Assembly: GCF_001544615.1 (NCBI RefSeq)
Contig: NZ_FCNV02000002.1
Coordinates: 186,001-250,000, forward strand
Length of the DNA: 64,000 bases
Direction of reading: 5' to 3'
Source of the DNA: Caballeronia concitans
GTDB taxonomy: Bacteria; Pseudomonadota; Gammaproteobacteria; Burkholderiales; Burkholderiaceae
Positions 36,487 through 45,955 of the stretch are shown in pieces (the first letter of the stretch is position 1; each line of letters opens with the position of its first letter). The translations under genes were made by a program, and so were the position numbers. A model generated the notes under the pieces. It saw nothing but the letters and a program-made list of their open reading frames with translations. It was not told the DNA's origin and ran no database searches.

Positions 36487-36930
36487 ATGCGCATCACCAT
36501 CAAGCTCGACGCTTTCGATCGCGTGTCCGATGCGGCTTACGCGGTGATATGGCTCGACACTTCTTGTGGCCGATGGTCACGCGAAGGACATGATCGCATC
36601 GAGCTTCCTGCATGGGGAACGTGGCAGTCCGCGACGGACGGCACGCTGCTTGTCGATCCCGCCACGCACGCGCCCCTCTTTCTGTTTCGCGGTATGGGGC
36701 TCGATGCGGCGGAAGACTCACGCAACGTGATCGATTCAAAGAAGGCAGAACATGGCCGCGTCGAGCACTTCAGCATCGGTCCGGATGGCGCGGCGCTCAC
36801 GAAGGACTCCGGGCATTGGCACGTCCAATGTGTCGATCGCGAGGCGACCATCGCCGAACACGAGATATTCTCGGATGAACCGGACGCGCCTCATGAACAC
36901 GAGGAACCCGGTCGCGATGCCGAAACGTAA
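36487..36930 (+). CDS. Hypothetical protein
   Basis: 147 residues from the ATG at 36487, 21 bp after the cytochrome gene and probably co-transcribed with it. It begins MRITIKLDAF, has several Trp and His residues (GHWHVQCVD, REGHDRIELPAWGTWQS) and an acidic C-terminus rich in Glu/His. There is no signal peptide or membrane helix. I do not recognise a family. Confidence 0.55.
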   Translation: MRITIKLDAFDRVSDAAYAVIWLDTSCGRWSREGHDRIELPAWGTWQSATDGTLLVDPATHAPLFLFRGMGLDAAEDSRNVIDSKKAEHGRVEHFSIGPDGAALTKDSGHWHVQCVDREATIAEHEIFSDEPDAPHEHEEPGRDAET

Positions 36931-36947
36931 CGTGGGCACATCGAAGG

Positions 36948-37214
36948 TCATGCGGAAGGAACGTGCCGCTGCTTGAGCAGGCGCATGGCGTTGTCGAACG
37001 CACGATGAATCGCGACGCACACGTCCGGGTCCGAACCGCGCTCCACCGGTATCAGATCGAACGCTCGCGTGATGAGATCGAGCCGCGCATCGTAGCGCCG
37101 CGCGCCCGACGGGTCACGATACGCTTCGACAGTCAGATGGCTGTTGGCGGATCGATTCCTGTGCGATGCAGCATCCGTCCCGCGCAGATCGATCTGAACT
37201 AACCGAGGTTTCAT
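36948..37214 (-). CDS. Short HPF/RaiA-like protein (possibly truncated)
   Basis: 88 residues from the ATG at 37212-37214. The segment SHLTVEAYRDPSGARRYDAR followed by ...DPDVCVAIHRAFDNAMRLLK resembles the second half of ribosome hibernation factors, where a beta-strand is followed by an acidic loop and the helix DVYVAIRDAFDAARRQLE. The first beta-alpha unit of that fold is shortened or lost. It is convergent with the hypothetical gene at 36487. The match is by eye and only suggestive, but a hibernation-type protein would suit the low-oxygen/stress neighbourhood. Confidence 0.45.
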   Translation of the reverse strand: MKPRLVQIDLRGTDAASHRNRSANSHLTVEAYRDPSGARRYDARLDLITRAFDLIPVERGSDPDVCVAIHRAFDNAMRLLKQRHVPSA

Positions 37215-37481
37215 CCCTCACGCGGCAAGCATCGGGCACGCTGGTAAACCACTATCGCGCGTGGTTGGGTATGCCAGTACTGTCAGACGCGAACGCGCAC
37301 GCGCGTACCCTTCCTCGCGCCTCGCGCGGGCACTTTTGAACAGGTTCTTCCGCTAGTCCGATCCAGTCCCGCTTTTAGCAAGTCCGCAAGATTTCGTGCT
37401 TCTCGCACATCGTGCCGCCCGTTCACGACGTGCCATGTGCGCCAGCAGCCGGTGAGTTCGATCCAACAAAAAGGAGACGCC

Positions 37482-38609
37482 ATGCTTGCAGGAATCCAGG
37501 TGCTTCGAGTGGCGGTGACTGCGGCGCTGGCGCTAGGCGCAAGTGCGGCCTTCGCACAGGCGTCGATCGTTTCGGGCCCGGCCAGCGACCCCACATGCAT
37601 GGTCCCGTGGAAGAACGACACCAAGTTCATCAAGTATCCGAAGAAAAACGCGCCCTACCGGATCGCGCTCGTGAACGGCTATATCGCGAACACCTGGCGC
37701 ATCCAGATGATCAAGACCGCCAAGGCGTATACCGCGCAACCGGCAGTCGCCGCCAAGCTGAAGGAATTCAAGGTCGTCTCGACGGGCGAGGACGTGCCGG
37801 CGCAGATCTCGGCCGTCAACAACTTTATCGATGCGGGCTATGACGCGATCATCGTGGATGCGCAGAACCCTTCCTCGTTCGGCCCGGCGATCCGCCGCGC
37901 GAAGAAAGCCGGCGTCGTGCTGATCGCGTTCGACAATACGCTCGACAGCGAAGACGCGATCAACGTCGATGTCGACCAGTACGGGCTCGGCGTGCTGTGG
38001 GCCAAGTGGCTCGCGGAGCACGTGCCGAACGGCGGCAAGGTGCTCGAGGTTCGCGGCGTGGCGGGCACGTCGGTCGACACGGACCGGCACAACGGCTTCA
38101 CGAAAACGCTCGACGATACCGGTAAAAAGTGGAACATCGTCCAGGTCTACGGCAAGTGGGACGACGGCGTCGCGCAGAAAGCCGCCGCCGACGCCATCGC
38201 GGTGCAGGGCCATTTCGACGGCATCTCGGCGCAGGGCGGCGACACGGGTGTCGTGCGCGCGATGCTCGACGCGAAGCATCCCTTCGTGCCGTTCGGCGGC
38301 GAGACGGAAAACGGCTTCCGCAAATTCTGCGCGCAGTATGGAAGCCAGGGCCTGAAGTGCACGTCGGCGGGAAGCGGTCCCGCGCAGGTGGCCGTCGCGA
38401 TCAAGACAGCGCTCGCCGCGCTGGACGGCCAGACCATTCCAGTCGCGATCAAGCTGCCGCTCGACATCACGGACGATTCGAAGCTGAAAGCCGGCGTCAA
38501 CTACTTCCCGAACGAGTCCGACAACTTCTTCGTCGGCAACTCGTTTCCGACTTGCGGCATCAACTTCTCGGCGCAGGAAATCATGAAGCAGAGCCAGGGC
38601 AACCAGTAA
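37482..38609 (+). CDS. Sugar ABC transporter periplasmic binding protein (ribose-type)
   Basis: 375 residues from the ATG at 37482, AAGGAG just upstream. The signal peptide ends at ASAAFAQAS. It is a periplasmic-binding-protein-type-1 fold: YRIALVNGYIANTWR, NNFIDAGYDAIIVDAQNPSS, GVVLIAFDNTLD, LEVRGVAGTSVDTDRHNGF and a cysteine pair in FPTCGINFSA. It heads a four-gene operon with one ATPase and two permeases. Specificity cannot be read from sequence. Confidence 0.92.
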   Translation: MLAGIQVLRVAVTAALALGASAAFAQASIVSGPASDPTCMVPWKNDTKFIKYPKKNAPYRIALVNGYIANTWRIQMIKTAKAYTAQPAVAAKLKEFKVVSTGEDVPAQISAVNNFIDAGYDAIIVDAQNPSSFGPAIRRAKKAGVVLIAFDNTLDSEDAINVDVDQYGLGVLWAKWLAEHVPNGGKVLEVRGVAGTSVDTDRHNGFTKTLDDTGKKWNIVQVYGKWDDGVAQKAAADAIAVQGHFDGISAQGGDTGVVRAMLDAKHPFVPFGGETENGFRKFCAQYGSQGLKCTSAGSGPAQVAVAIKTALAALDGQTIPVAIKLPLDITDDSKLKAGVNYFPNESDNFFVGNSFPTCGINFSAQEIMKQSQGNQ

Positions 38610-38643
38610 CCGGATCATGGCGGGTGAAGACGGGAGACGAAGC

Positions 38644-40206
38644 ATGCGGCGGGACGCAGAGCGGCCGTTCTTTCAGATGTCCGGGATATCGAAAAGCTAT
38701 GGCGGCGCCGTCGCGCTGGATCACGCGGAACTCGCGGTGCGCAGGGGACGCATCCACGCGGTCCTCGGCGAGAACGGCGCGGGCAAGTCCACGCTCCTGA
38801 AGGTGATGTCCGGCGTCGTGCAGCCGGACCAGGGCACGATGCATCTCGATGGCCGCGAAGTCTCGTTCGCGTCGCCCGCCGTGGCCAACGCGGCCGGCAT
38901 CGTCTGCGTGTATCAGGAGTTGTCGCTGATCCCCGACTTGAGCGTGGCGGACAACATCTTCGCGTCGAATCCGCCGCGCCGCTTCGTCATGATCGACCGC
39001 CGGGCGCAGCGCCGGCAGGCCGAAGCCGCCCTTGCCCGCGCGGGCGCACCCGACATCGATCCGCTCGCGAAAGTCCGCGACCTGCCGCTGTCGCGCCAGC
39101 AAATGGTCGAGCTGGCGAAGGGGCTCGCGCACGAGCCGCGCATCCTCATTCTCGATGAAGCCACGTCGGCGCTGACCGCCGCCGACGTGGCGCGCGTGAT
39201 CGAAGTGCTCAAGCGCCTGCGCGACGAAGGGCTCGCGCTGCTCTTCATCTCGCACCGGATGCACGAGGTAAAAGCGCTCGCGGACGAATGCACCGTCTAC
39301 CGTAACGGCCGTCATGTGATGAGCTTCGAGGCGGGCACGCGCTCCGACAACGAGGTCGTCGAGATGATGATAGGGCGGAAGTATCAGCACGTTTTCCCCG
39401 ACAAACCGGAAGGCAAAATCGAGAGCAGCGCCGCCTCGAAACCCGTGCTCGCCTGCCGCGATCTCGCGTGGAACGACACGCTTCGGGGCGTCAGCTTTTC
39501 GTTGAGGCGCGGCGAAATCCTGGGGCTGGGCGGCCTCGACGGACAAGGCCAGCGCGAACTGCTGCTCGCGTTGTTCGGCGTGCTGCGCGGTTGCGCGGGT
39601 CAGATCGAGATCGATGGCAAGGCGGTGTCCGTCGCGAGTCCCAGGGCGGCGCGCGCCGACCGGATCGGCATGGCGCTGATTCCGGAGGATCGCAAGACCG
39701 AAGGGCTGATGCTGCCGATGTCGCTGCGCGAGAACCTGTCGTTTGCCGCGCTCGATCGCATGTCCACGGCGGGCGTGATCGACCGCGGCCGCCAGCAGTC
39801 GTTCGTCGACCGGATGATGAGCCTGCTCGCGATCAAGTCGTTCAGCCTCGATGCGGCCGTGGACTCGCTATCGGGCGGCAACCAGCAGAAGGTGGTCATC
39901 GCGAAATGGCTGATCCGGCAGCCGAGAATCCTGCTTCTCTGCGACCCGACGCGCGGCATCGACGTCGGCACCAAGCAGGAGATCTATCAGTTGCTCAGGC
40001 GCCTCGCCGACGAAGGCGCCGCGATCGTCTTCTATTCGACCGACTACGATGAGCTGATCGGCTGCTGCGACCGCGTGCTCGTGCTCTATGAAGGCAGGAT
40101 CAAGAAGGAACTCGCGGGACCTGCCATCACCGAGCAAAGCCTCATTGCCAGTGCGCTGGACCTGCCGGTCGGTCAAAGTTCGGCTTCACGAGGAGTCGTG
40201 TCATGA
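38644..40206 (+). CDS. Sugar ABC transporter ATPase (tandem ABC domains)
   Basis: 520 residues from the ATG at 38644 (GGAG 7 nt upstream; the earlier ATG at 38617 has no site). The first ABC domain has Walker A GENGAGKST and the Walker B/D-loop LILDEATSALT, with signature LPLSRQQ. The second has the usual degenerate Walker A (GLGGLDGQGQRE), signature LSGGNQQK and LLLCDPTRGIDVG. This asymmetric pair is normal for RbsA/XylG/MglA-type importers. The stop overlaps the next ATG. Confidence 0.95.
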   Translation: MRRDAERPFFQMSGISKSYGGAVALDHAELAVRRGRIHAVLGENGAGKSTLLKVMSGVVQPDQGTMHLDGREVSFASPAVANAAGIVCVYQELSLIPDLSVADNIFASNPPRRFVMIDRRAQRRQAEAALARAGAPDIDPLAKVRDLPLSRQQMVELAKGLAHEPRILILDEATSALTAADVARVIEVLKRLRDEGLALLFISHRMHEVKALADECTVYRNGRHVMSFEAGTRSDNEVVEMMIGRKYQHVFPDKPEGKIESSAASKPVLACRDLAWNDTLRGVSFSLRRGEILGLGGLDGQGQRELLLALFGVLRGCAGQIEIDGKAVSVASPRAARADRIGMALIPEDRKTEGLMLPMSLRENLSFAALDRMSTAGVIDRGRQQSFVDRMMSLLAIKSFSLDAAVDSLSGGNQQKVVIAKWLIRQPRILLLCDPTRGIDVGTKQEIYQLLRRLADEGAAIVFYSTDYDELIGCCDRVLVLYEGRIKKELAGPAITEQSLIASALDLPVGQSSASRGVVS

Positions 40207-41183
40207 GCGGCTTGCGTTACTGGTATGCGGAGAATCGCGGGTCGGCGTTTGCCTTCGGCCTGTTCGTGCTGATGTTCGCGATCTACCTCATCAACTATCC
40301 CTCGAACCTGTCGGCGAACGTCTTTCAGACGGCGGCGAACAAGGCCGTGTTGCTCGCGCTGGTGTCGATGGGCCAGACGCTCGTCGTGCTGACCTCGGGA
40401 ATCGACCTCTCGATCGGCATGATGCTCGTGCTCACGAACTGCATTGCATCTTGGATCGTCACGGGCGACGCGCTGCACAGCGCGCTCGGCATCGCCGGCG
40501 TGCTCGCGGCGGGCGCGCTGTGCGGCGCGCTCAACGGCGTCATCATCATCTTCGGCCGTCTGCAGCCGATCGTGACGACGATCGCCACGGGCGCCGTCTA
40601 CTACGGCCTCGCGCTGCTGCTGCGCCCGGTCCCCGGCGGATCGATCAACGAGGATCTCGCCGACGCACTGACCGGCAAAGTCGCGGGCATCGTGCCTGCG
40701 AGCCTGCTGATTCTGCTCGCGGCCGTGGTGATCGTCTGGGTTCCGTTCAAGCGTTCGGCGGTCGGGCGCGCGGCTTACGCGACCGGCTCCTCCGAGCCTG
40801 CGGCCTTTCTGTCCGGCATGCCCATCCGCCGTGCGAAACTGGTGAGCTACACGCTCGCCGGACTGCTCGCCGCGATCGGCGGCCTCTTTCTGACCTTCTT
40901 CACGGACACCGGCGAAGCCAGCCTCGGCAGCGCCAATTCGTACACCTTGTTTTCGATCGCCGCCGTGGTGATCGGCGGCGTGTCGCTGCTGGGCGGCCGG
41001 GGCAGCGCGATCGGCGCGGTCTTCGGCGCATTCGCGTTCCGCTCTATCGGCGACCTGCTGTTCGTCTTCAACGTCGATGCGCTGTGGCAGCCGCTGTTTC
41101 AGGGCATCATCCTTCTGCTTGCGGTTTCGATCGGCGCGTGCGGGCTGTTCAGGGTGCGCAACCGGCTGGAGTGGTTTCAATGA
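40203..41183 (+). CDS. Sugar ABC transporter permease 1
   Basis: 326 residues, about ten membrane helices, BPD_transp_2 family. Motifs: TLVVLTSGIDLSIGMMLVLT and the coupling region with YATGSSEPAAFLSGMPIRR. Start ATG at 40203 overlaps the ATPase stop by 4 nt, and its stop overlaps the second permease. It pairs with that permease as a heterodimer. Confidence 0.93.
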   Translation: MSGLRYWYAENRGSAFAFGLFVLMFAIYLINYPSNLSANVFQTAANKAVLLALVSMGQTLVVLTSGIDLSIGMMLVLTNCIASWIVTGDALHSALGIAGVLAAGALCGALNGVIIIFGRLQPIVTTIATGAVYYGLALLLRPVPGGSINEDLADALTGKVAGIVPASLLILLAAVVIVWVPFKRSAVGRAAYATGSSEPAAFLSGMPIRRAKLVSYTLAGLLAAIGGLFLTFFTDTGEASLGSANSYTLFSIAAVVIGGVSLLGGRGSAIGAVFGAFAFRSIGDLLFVFNVDALWQPLFQGIILLLAVSIGACGLFRVRNRLEWFQ

Positions 41184-42166
41184 GCGACGTGTCCGCAAAC
41201 GGCCGGACGACGTTCGTGTCCCGGCTCGCGCGCAGAATCGACAAGCCGATCCTGATCGCGTTCGGCTGCATCGTCGCGCTGCTGCTTGTCGGCGGCATGT
41301 TCTCGCGCAACTTCACGTCGCCGGAGTACATCCTGCTGCAGCTGAAGGTCGGCGCGTTCCTCGGCATCATCGCGACCGGCCTGATGATGGTGATCCTGCT
41401 CGGCCATATCGACTTGTCGCTCCCGTGGACGATCACGGTCGGCGCGATGATGGCGTGCGCCGTCGCGGGGCACGGCGAACTCGGACGCGTGCTCGCGATT
41501 CCGGCCGGAATCGGCTGCGGCGTGCTGATCGGCATCTTCAACGGCGTGCTCGTGGCGCTGCTGCGCATTCCGTCGATGATCGCAACGCTCGCGACCAATG
41601 CAGTCGCGCAGGGCATCATGATCGTGTACACGGGGGGATCGTCGCCGCAGGATTCCGCGCCGGACGTGATGCGATGGCTCGCGGCCGGATGGCTCGTGCC
41701 GGGCGTGCCGAACGCGGTCGCGCTATGGATCGTCATCGGCGCCGCCACGATGTTCCTGCTGTCGCGCACGACCTTCGGCCGGACGCTGTACGCCATCGGC
41801 AACACGGAACGCGCGGCCTATCTGTCCGGCATCAACACGAGGCTGGTGACGGTGGCCGCATTCGCCGTGTGCAGCGCGTTCGCGGCCTTCGGCGGCGTGC
41901 TGCTGGCGGGTTACGCATCGAAGGCCGCGCAGTCGATGGGCGACGCCTACCTGTTGCCGGCCATCGCGGCGGTCGTGCTCGGCGGCACGTCGATTCTGGG
42001 TGGCCGGGGATCGTACCTCGGCACCGTGGCCGGCGCGATCCTCATCACGCTTTTGCAGTCGATCCTGTCGGTCGCGCAAATGCCGGAGGCGGGACGCCAG
42101 ATCATCTACGGCGTGGTGATCGCGGCGATGCTGTTGCTGTACGGGCGCAGCAAGCGGCAGGCGTAG
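41180..42166 (+). CDS. Sugar ABC transporter permease 2
   Basis: 328 residues of the same BPD_transp_2 family: MMVILLGHIDLSLPWTITVG, YAIGNTERAAYLSGINTR and VVLGGTSILGGRGSYLGT. The ATG at 41180 lies inside the end of permease 1 (ATGA). It is the last gene of the operon and is convergent with the lyase at 42201, with only 34 bp between them and no clear terminator. Confidence 0.93.
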   Translation: MSDVSANGRTTFVSRLARRIDKPILIAFGCIVALLLVGGMFSRNFTSPEYILLQLKVGAFLGIIATGLMMVILLGHIDLSLPWTITVGAMMACAVAGHGELGRVLAIPAGIGCGVLIGIFNGVLVALLRIPSMIATLATNAVAQGIMIVYTGGSSPQDSAPDVMRWLAAGWLVPGVPNAVALWIVIGAATMFLLSRTTFGRTLYAIGNTERAAYLSGINTRLVTVAAFAVCSAFAAFGGVLLAGYASKAAQSMGDAYLLPAIAAVVLGGTSILGGRGSYLGTVAGAILITLLQSILSVAQMPEAGRQIIYGVVIAAMLLLYGRSKRQA

Positions 42167-42200
42167 GAAGCGGAGTCAATCGCTCGCCGCTGCGCTGACA

Positions 42201-43052
42201 TCACTCGTAGCGTCGCGCTTCGTCCATCAGTTGCGGCGTGCCGATGATCGCGTTGATCTCGTCGAAATCGGCCATGCGCGCTTTCCAGGGTGCGGTCGTG
42301 CCGTGCTCGCGCAAGCTGTTGTAGAAGCCTTGCAGCGTATGCGCAACCGCGCGCGCCGCGCCGCCCGGGAAGATCACGATGCGAAAGCCCCGCGCCGACA
42401 GCGCCTCGGCGCTCTGAACCGGCGTCTTGCCGCCTTCGACCATATTGGCGAGCAACGGCACGCGCGAGGCGAAACGCGCGCACGCGACATCCATCTGCTC
42501 GGCGGAGCGCAGCGCTTCGATGAACAGCGCATCGACGCCCGTTTCCAGATAACGTTCGGCGCGATCGAGCGCGGCGTCGAGACCTTCCACCGCGAGCGCA
42601 TCCGTACGGGCCAGAATGAGCGTCTCGCGGCGCTCACGCGCATCGAGCGCGGCGCGCAGCTTGCCGCACATCTCCGCGACCGGGATCACGCTCTTGCCGT
42701 CCAGATGACCGCAGCGCTTCGGGAAGGTCTGGTCTTCCAGCTGGATCATCGCCGCGCCCGCGCGTTCGAAGCCGCGCACGGTGCGTTTGACGTTCAGCGC
42801 ATTGCCGAAGCCCGTATCGGCATCGACGATGACCGGCAGCGTCACGCGCTCCGTGATGCGCGCGAGCGTATCCGCGACTTCGGTGAACGTGGTCAGGCCG
42901 ACATCGGAGCGGCCCAGCTTCGTATAGGCGATCGAAGCGCCCGACAGATACAGCGCGTCGAACCCGGCCTGCTCGGCGATGAGCGCGGAAAGCGCATCGT
43001 AGACGCCGGGCGCGAGCACGGTCTTGCGCGCGAGTTGTTCAGCGAGTGTCAT
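42201..43052 (-). CDS. ICL/PEP-mutase-superfamily lyase (2,3-dimethylmalate/methylisocitrate lyase-like)
   Basis: 283 residues from the ATG at 43052. The ICL/PEPM barrel is complete: LAPGVYDALSALIAEQAGF, PVIVDADTGFGNALNV (Mg2+ site), LEDQTFPKRCGH with the catalytic cysteine of C-C lyases, and ILARTDALAVEG. It is not PrpB, which is at 18421. The KRCGH loop points to lyase activity on a 2-hydroxy or 2-methyl di/tricarboxylate, releasing pyruvate or glyoxylate. It overlaps the LeuD-like gene by 14 nt, last in a five-gene operon. Confidence 0.88.
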   Translation of the reverse strand: MTLAEQLARKTVLAPGVYDALSALIAEQAGFDALYLSGASIAYTKLGRSDVGLTTFTEVADTLARITERVTLPVIVDADTGFGNALNVKRTVRGFERAGAAMIQLEDQTFPKRCGHLDGKSVIPVAEMCGKLRAALDARERRETLILARTDALAVEGLDAALDRAERYLETGVDALFIEALRSAEQMDVACARFASRVPLLANMVEGGKTPVQSAEALSARGFRIVIFPGGAARAVAHTLQGFYNSLREHGTTAPWKARMADFDEINAIIGTPQLMDEARRYE

Positions 43053-43560
43053 GAGAGGACGGCTCCTTGACGCTGTAGCGCTGCTGCAGCAGCTTGAAAA
43101 GCCCGCCTGCTTCGGCCATGTCGAGCAGGAATGCAGGCAAAGGATCGCAGACGAGCGTGACGCCGCTCGCGCGCGTGATCCGCCCGCGCAGCGGATCGAT
43201 GGCGATGCGCTCGCCCTCTTCCATCGTTTCGGCCTGTGCACACGTGAGCAGCACGAGCCCCACGTTGAACGCGTTGCGGAAAAACAGGCCGCTGAACGCG
43301 GGCGCGATCACCGCGCGCACGCCGAGTTGCACGAGCGCGGCGGGCGCCTGCTCGCGCGAAGAGCCGATACCGAAGTTCGGCCCGGCAACGATGACATCGC
43401 CGGGATTCACGTTCGCGGCGAAGTCCGGGCGCTGCCGTTGCAGGCAATGCCGCGCGATTTCGTCGATGCCGAATTTCATGTACGCGCCGGGCGCCAGCGC
43501 ATCCGTATCGATATCCGCGCCGACGCGCCACACGCGATGCGTTTCCGTGCTCGCGTTCAT
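43039..43560 (-). CDS. LeuD-like aconitase-family small subunit
   Basis: 173 residues from the ATG at 43560. The swivelling domain of two-subunit hydro-lyases: VGADIDTDALAPGAYMK, VIVAGPNFGIGSSREQAPAA and IAPAFSGLFFRNAFNVGL. It pairs with the LeuC-like subunit whose stop overlaps its start. Genomic context (dioxygenase, CoA-transferase, ICL-type lyase, IclR regulator) argues against leucine synthesis and for a catabolic hydratase/isomerase, in the way DmdA/DmdB work with dimethylmalate lyase in nicotinate-fermenting Eubacterium barkeri. The exact substrate is unknown. Confidence 0.88.
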   Translation of the reverse strand: MNASTETHRVWRVGADIDTDALAPGAYMKFGIDEIARHCLQRQRPDFAANVNPGDVIVAGPNFGIGSSREQAPAALVQLGVRAVIAPAFSGLFFRNAFNVGLVLLTCAQAETMEEGERIAIDPLRGRITRASGVTLVCDPLPAFLLDMAEAGGLFKLLQQRYSVKEPSSHDTR

Positions 43561-44837
43561 GCGATCACCTCGCGCGGATCGGTGATGCGCCCGCGCAATG
43601 CGGACGCGGCCACCGTGAACGGCGAGCCGAGATAGACCTGCGCCGTTTCCGCGCCCATGCGGCCCTGGAAGTTGCGCGCGGTGCTGGAAATCACGGTGCT
43701 GCCTTCCGGAATCTGTCCGCCGTAGCCGGAGCACGCACCGCACGACGTGGCGAGCACTTGCGCGCCGGCGTCTTCGAAAATCGACATGACGCCTTCGCGG
43801 CGTGCGACTTCGCGGTCGCGCACGCTCGCGGGCGCGACGACCAGCTGCACGCCTTGCGCCACGCGCCGATGCTTAAGCACGCTGGCCGCCGCGCGCAGAT
43901 CGTCGAGCTTCGCGCCCGTGCATGCGCCGATGTACGCCACCTGCACGGCGACGTCGCCGAAGGTATCGGCCGCGCGCGTGTTCGCGGGACTGTGCGGCGC
44001 GGCCACTTGCGGCGCGAGGGCGGCGGCATCGAAGTCCTCGGTTTCGGCTGGCGCATCGGCATCGCTTCGCCAGTGCGCGATGTCGAATTCGTCGGTCACG
44101 CCTGCTGCGCGCAGATAGTCGAGCGTCACCGCATCCGGCGCGATCAGCCCCGTCTGCGCGCCCATCTCCGCGCTCATGTTCGAGAGCGTCATGCGCTCCT
44201 GCATCGACAATGCCGCGACGGCTTCACCGCAGAACTCGACCGCCTGATAGCGCCCGCCGTTCATGCCGAAGCGGCCGATCATGTGCAGCATCATGTCCTT
44301 TGCCGTGACGCCGCGCGCGAGCCGCCCGCGCCACCGCATGCGCAGCGTCTCGGGCACCTTCACCCAGATCTGCCCCGATACCGCGACGCCCAGCATCTCC
44401 GTGCTGCCGATGCCGAACATGTATGCGCCGAACGCGCCGCCCGTCGGCGAATGCGAATCGCCGCCGACGCAGAACATGCCCGGCCGCACGTGTCCGTGCT
44501 CGGGCAGCACGACATGGCAGATGCCGACGCTGTCGTACACGTTGGGCAAGCGCTGCGCCGCCGCCCAGTCGCGCGCGATGCGCACGATGCGGCGCGATTC
44601 GTCATCGGCTTCGGGCACGTAGTGATCGATCACGAGCACGATCTTCGACGCGTCCCAAAGCGGCGCACCGAGCGCTTCGAGCATCGGCTTCAGGCGGCGC
44701 GGGCCGCTCGAATCGTGGAACATCGCGAGATCGACATCGCAGGTGACGATCTCGCCCACCGCGACCTCGGCACGCCCGCACGCCTTCGCGATGAGCTTTT
44801 GCGCGAGCGTCTGAGGCTTGGGCACGGACGTGTCCAT
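43557..44837 (-). CDS. LeuC-like aconitase-family large subunit
   Basis: 426 residues from the ATG at 44837. [4Fe-4S] ligand cysteines are in AYIGACTGAK and LATSCGACSGYGG. Other landmarks: VIDHYVPEAD, FCVGGDSHSPTGGAFGAYMF, and a C-terminal STARNFQGRMG. Together with the LeuD-like subunit it should form an oxygen-sensitive hydro-lyase that shifts a hydroxyl on a branched di/tricarboxylate. At 426 residues it is of the short, archaeal/DmdA-like type rather than the ~470-residue leucine-biosynthetic LeuC of proteobacteria. It is 8 bp after the dioxygenase gene. Confidence 0.88.
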   Translation of the reverse strand: MDTSVPKPQTLAQKLIAKACGRAEVAVGEIVTCDVDLAMFHDSSGPRRLKPMLEALGAPLWDASKIVLVIDHYVPEADDESRRIVRIARDWAAAQRLPNVYDSVGICHVVLPEHGHVRPGMFCVGGDSHSPTGGAFGAYMFGIGSTEMLGVAVSGQIWVKVPETLRMRWRGRLARGVTAKDMMLHMIGRFGMNGGRYQAVEFCGEAVAALSMQERMTLSNMSAEMGAQTGLIAPDAVTLDYLRAAGVTDEFDIAHWRSDADAPAETEDFDAAALAPQVAAPHSPANTRAADTFGDVAVQVAYIGACTGAKLDDLRAAASVLKHRRVAQGVQLVVAPASVRDREVARREGVMSIFEDAGAQVLATSCGACSGYGGQIPEGSTVISSTARNFQGRMGAETAQVYLGSPFTVAASALRGRITDPREVIA

Positions 44838-44845
44838 GATCGCGC

Positions 44846-45931
44846 TCAATCGACCATCTGCGCGACCTGCCCTGCTTCGAGCAGCAGGCGGTCGTGCGTG
44901 GACGGCAGCTCCGCGAACGGGCGGCGGTATTGCGCCCACATGCGCAAGTCCTCGGGCTTATGGAACACCTGCGCGTCCGGCATAGCGGGCCAGTCGGACA
45001 CCGTGAGCCAAAGGCGCAGCAGATGACGGCGCTCGTGGAGCGGCTCGGCATCGACGTAATCGGTGCGGCCGTGCACGAGCACGCGATTGTTCAGGAACTG
45101 GATGTCGCCGTCGCGAAAGCCCATGTCGAGATAAAACTCGGGCGATGCCGCGATCTTGCGCACCGTATAGAGCGCCTCGGATTCGAGCTCGCTGAACGGG
45201 ACCTGCCCGCTCTTCTCGGCCAGACGCGCGTAGCCCGTCGGCAGGTAGCAGATCACTTCGCCCGCGCTGTCGGTGAAGAACGGCACCTTGTGCTCGCTGA
45301 ACGTGCGCGTCGCGCGGCGGCCGTCTTCGTCGGTGCGCTTGCACCAGAGGCCTTCGCGCAGCGCTTCGAGCAGATCCGGGCGCGTGCGCAGCAATTCGTT
45401 ATGCACGGCGAGCGCGCTGGAGATGCGGCTTTCGCCGCCGGAGATCGCGGTGCGCAGGCACATCAGGCCGATGATGTCGCACGAATCCGTGTGCATCAGT
45501 TGACCGCCGCCTTTGCGATAGCCGCGCGATTTCGGCTCGTAGTCGCTCACGTTGACCACGTGGCCGAGCACGTCGCCGAGATACGACTGCGTCACCGGCT
45601 TGCTGATGTACGAGCCCAGGCCGAAGTAGATGCGCGTCATGTCGTCGTCGGAGTAGCGCTCGCGCGGCAGGCCGCGCAACATCAGGAAGCCGCGTCCGTT
45701 GCGCAGGAACGCGGGCAGCGCGCGCATGAAGCGGCCCATCGTGTCGAGCGGAAATGTCTCCGGGCTGATGTCCGGAAAGTCGATGTCGCCGAGCGAATGC
45801 AGATGCGCGAGCGCGGCGTCGATCTCGGCGATCTCGGCTTCGCTCAGGACGTGCAGGCCTTCGCGCGTCCAGTCGAGTTCGGGGCCTTTCCAGGCGGCGG
45901 GGGATTCAATCGGTTGTCCTACGCGATTCAT
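44846..45931 (-). CDS. TauD/TfdA-family Fe(II)/2-oxoglutarate dioxygenase
   Basis: 361 residues. The facial triad is visible as GGQLMHTDSCD (His-x-Asp) and NNRVLVHGRTDY (distal His), with the 2-oxoglutarate-binding Arg in RRHLLRLWL. It should hydroxylate or oxidatively cleave a carboxylate using O2 and 2OG. It lies in the operon between the CoA-transferase (24 bp upstream) and the LeuC-like subunit, so hydroxylating the substrate before the hydro-lyase and lyase steps is a reasonable inference. Confidence 0.88.
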   Translation of the reverse strand: MNRVGQPIESPAAWKGPELDWTREGLHVLSEAEIAEIDAALAHLHSLGDIDFPDISPETFPLDTMGRFMRALPAFLRNGRGFLMLRGLPRERYSDDDMTRIYFGLGSYISKPVTQSYLGDVLGHVVNVSDYEPKSRGYRKGGGQLMHTDSCDIIGLMCLRTAISGGESRISSALAVHNELLRTRPDLLEALREGLWCKRTDEDGRRATRTFSEHKVPFFTDSAGEVICYLPTGYARLAEKSGQVPFSELESEALYTVRKIAASPEFYLDMGFRDGDIQFLNNRVLVHGRTDYVDAEPLHERRHLLRLWLTVSDWPAMPDAQVFHKPEDLRMWAQYRRPFAELPSTHDRLLLEAGQVAQMVD

Positions 45932-45955
45932 CTCATGCTCCTTGATGGAAATGGT

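Noticed and set aside
43039-44837. Leucine-biosynthetic LeuC/LeuD
   Set aside because: No other leucine genes are near, the large subunit is short, and the operon context is catabolic under an IclR regulator; family name kept but function not adopted.
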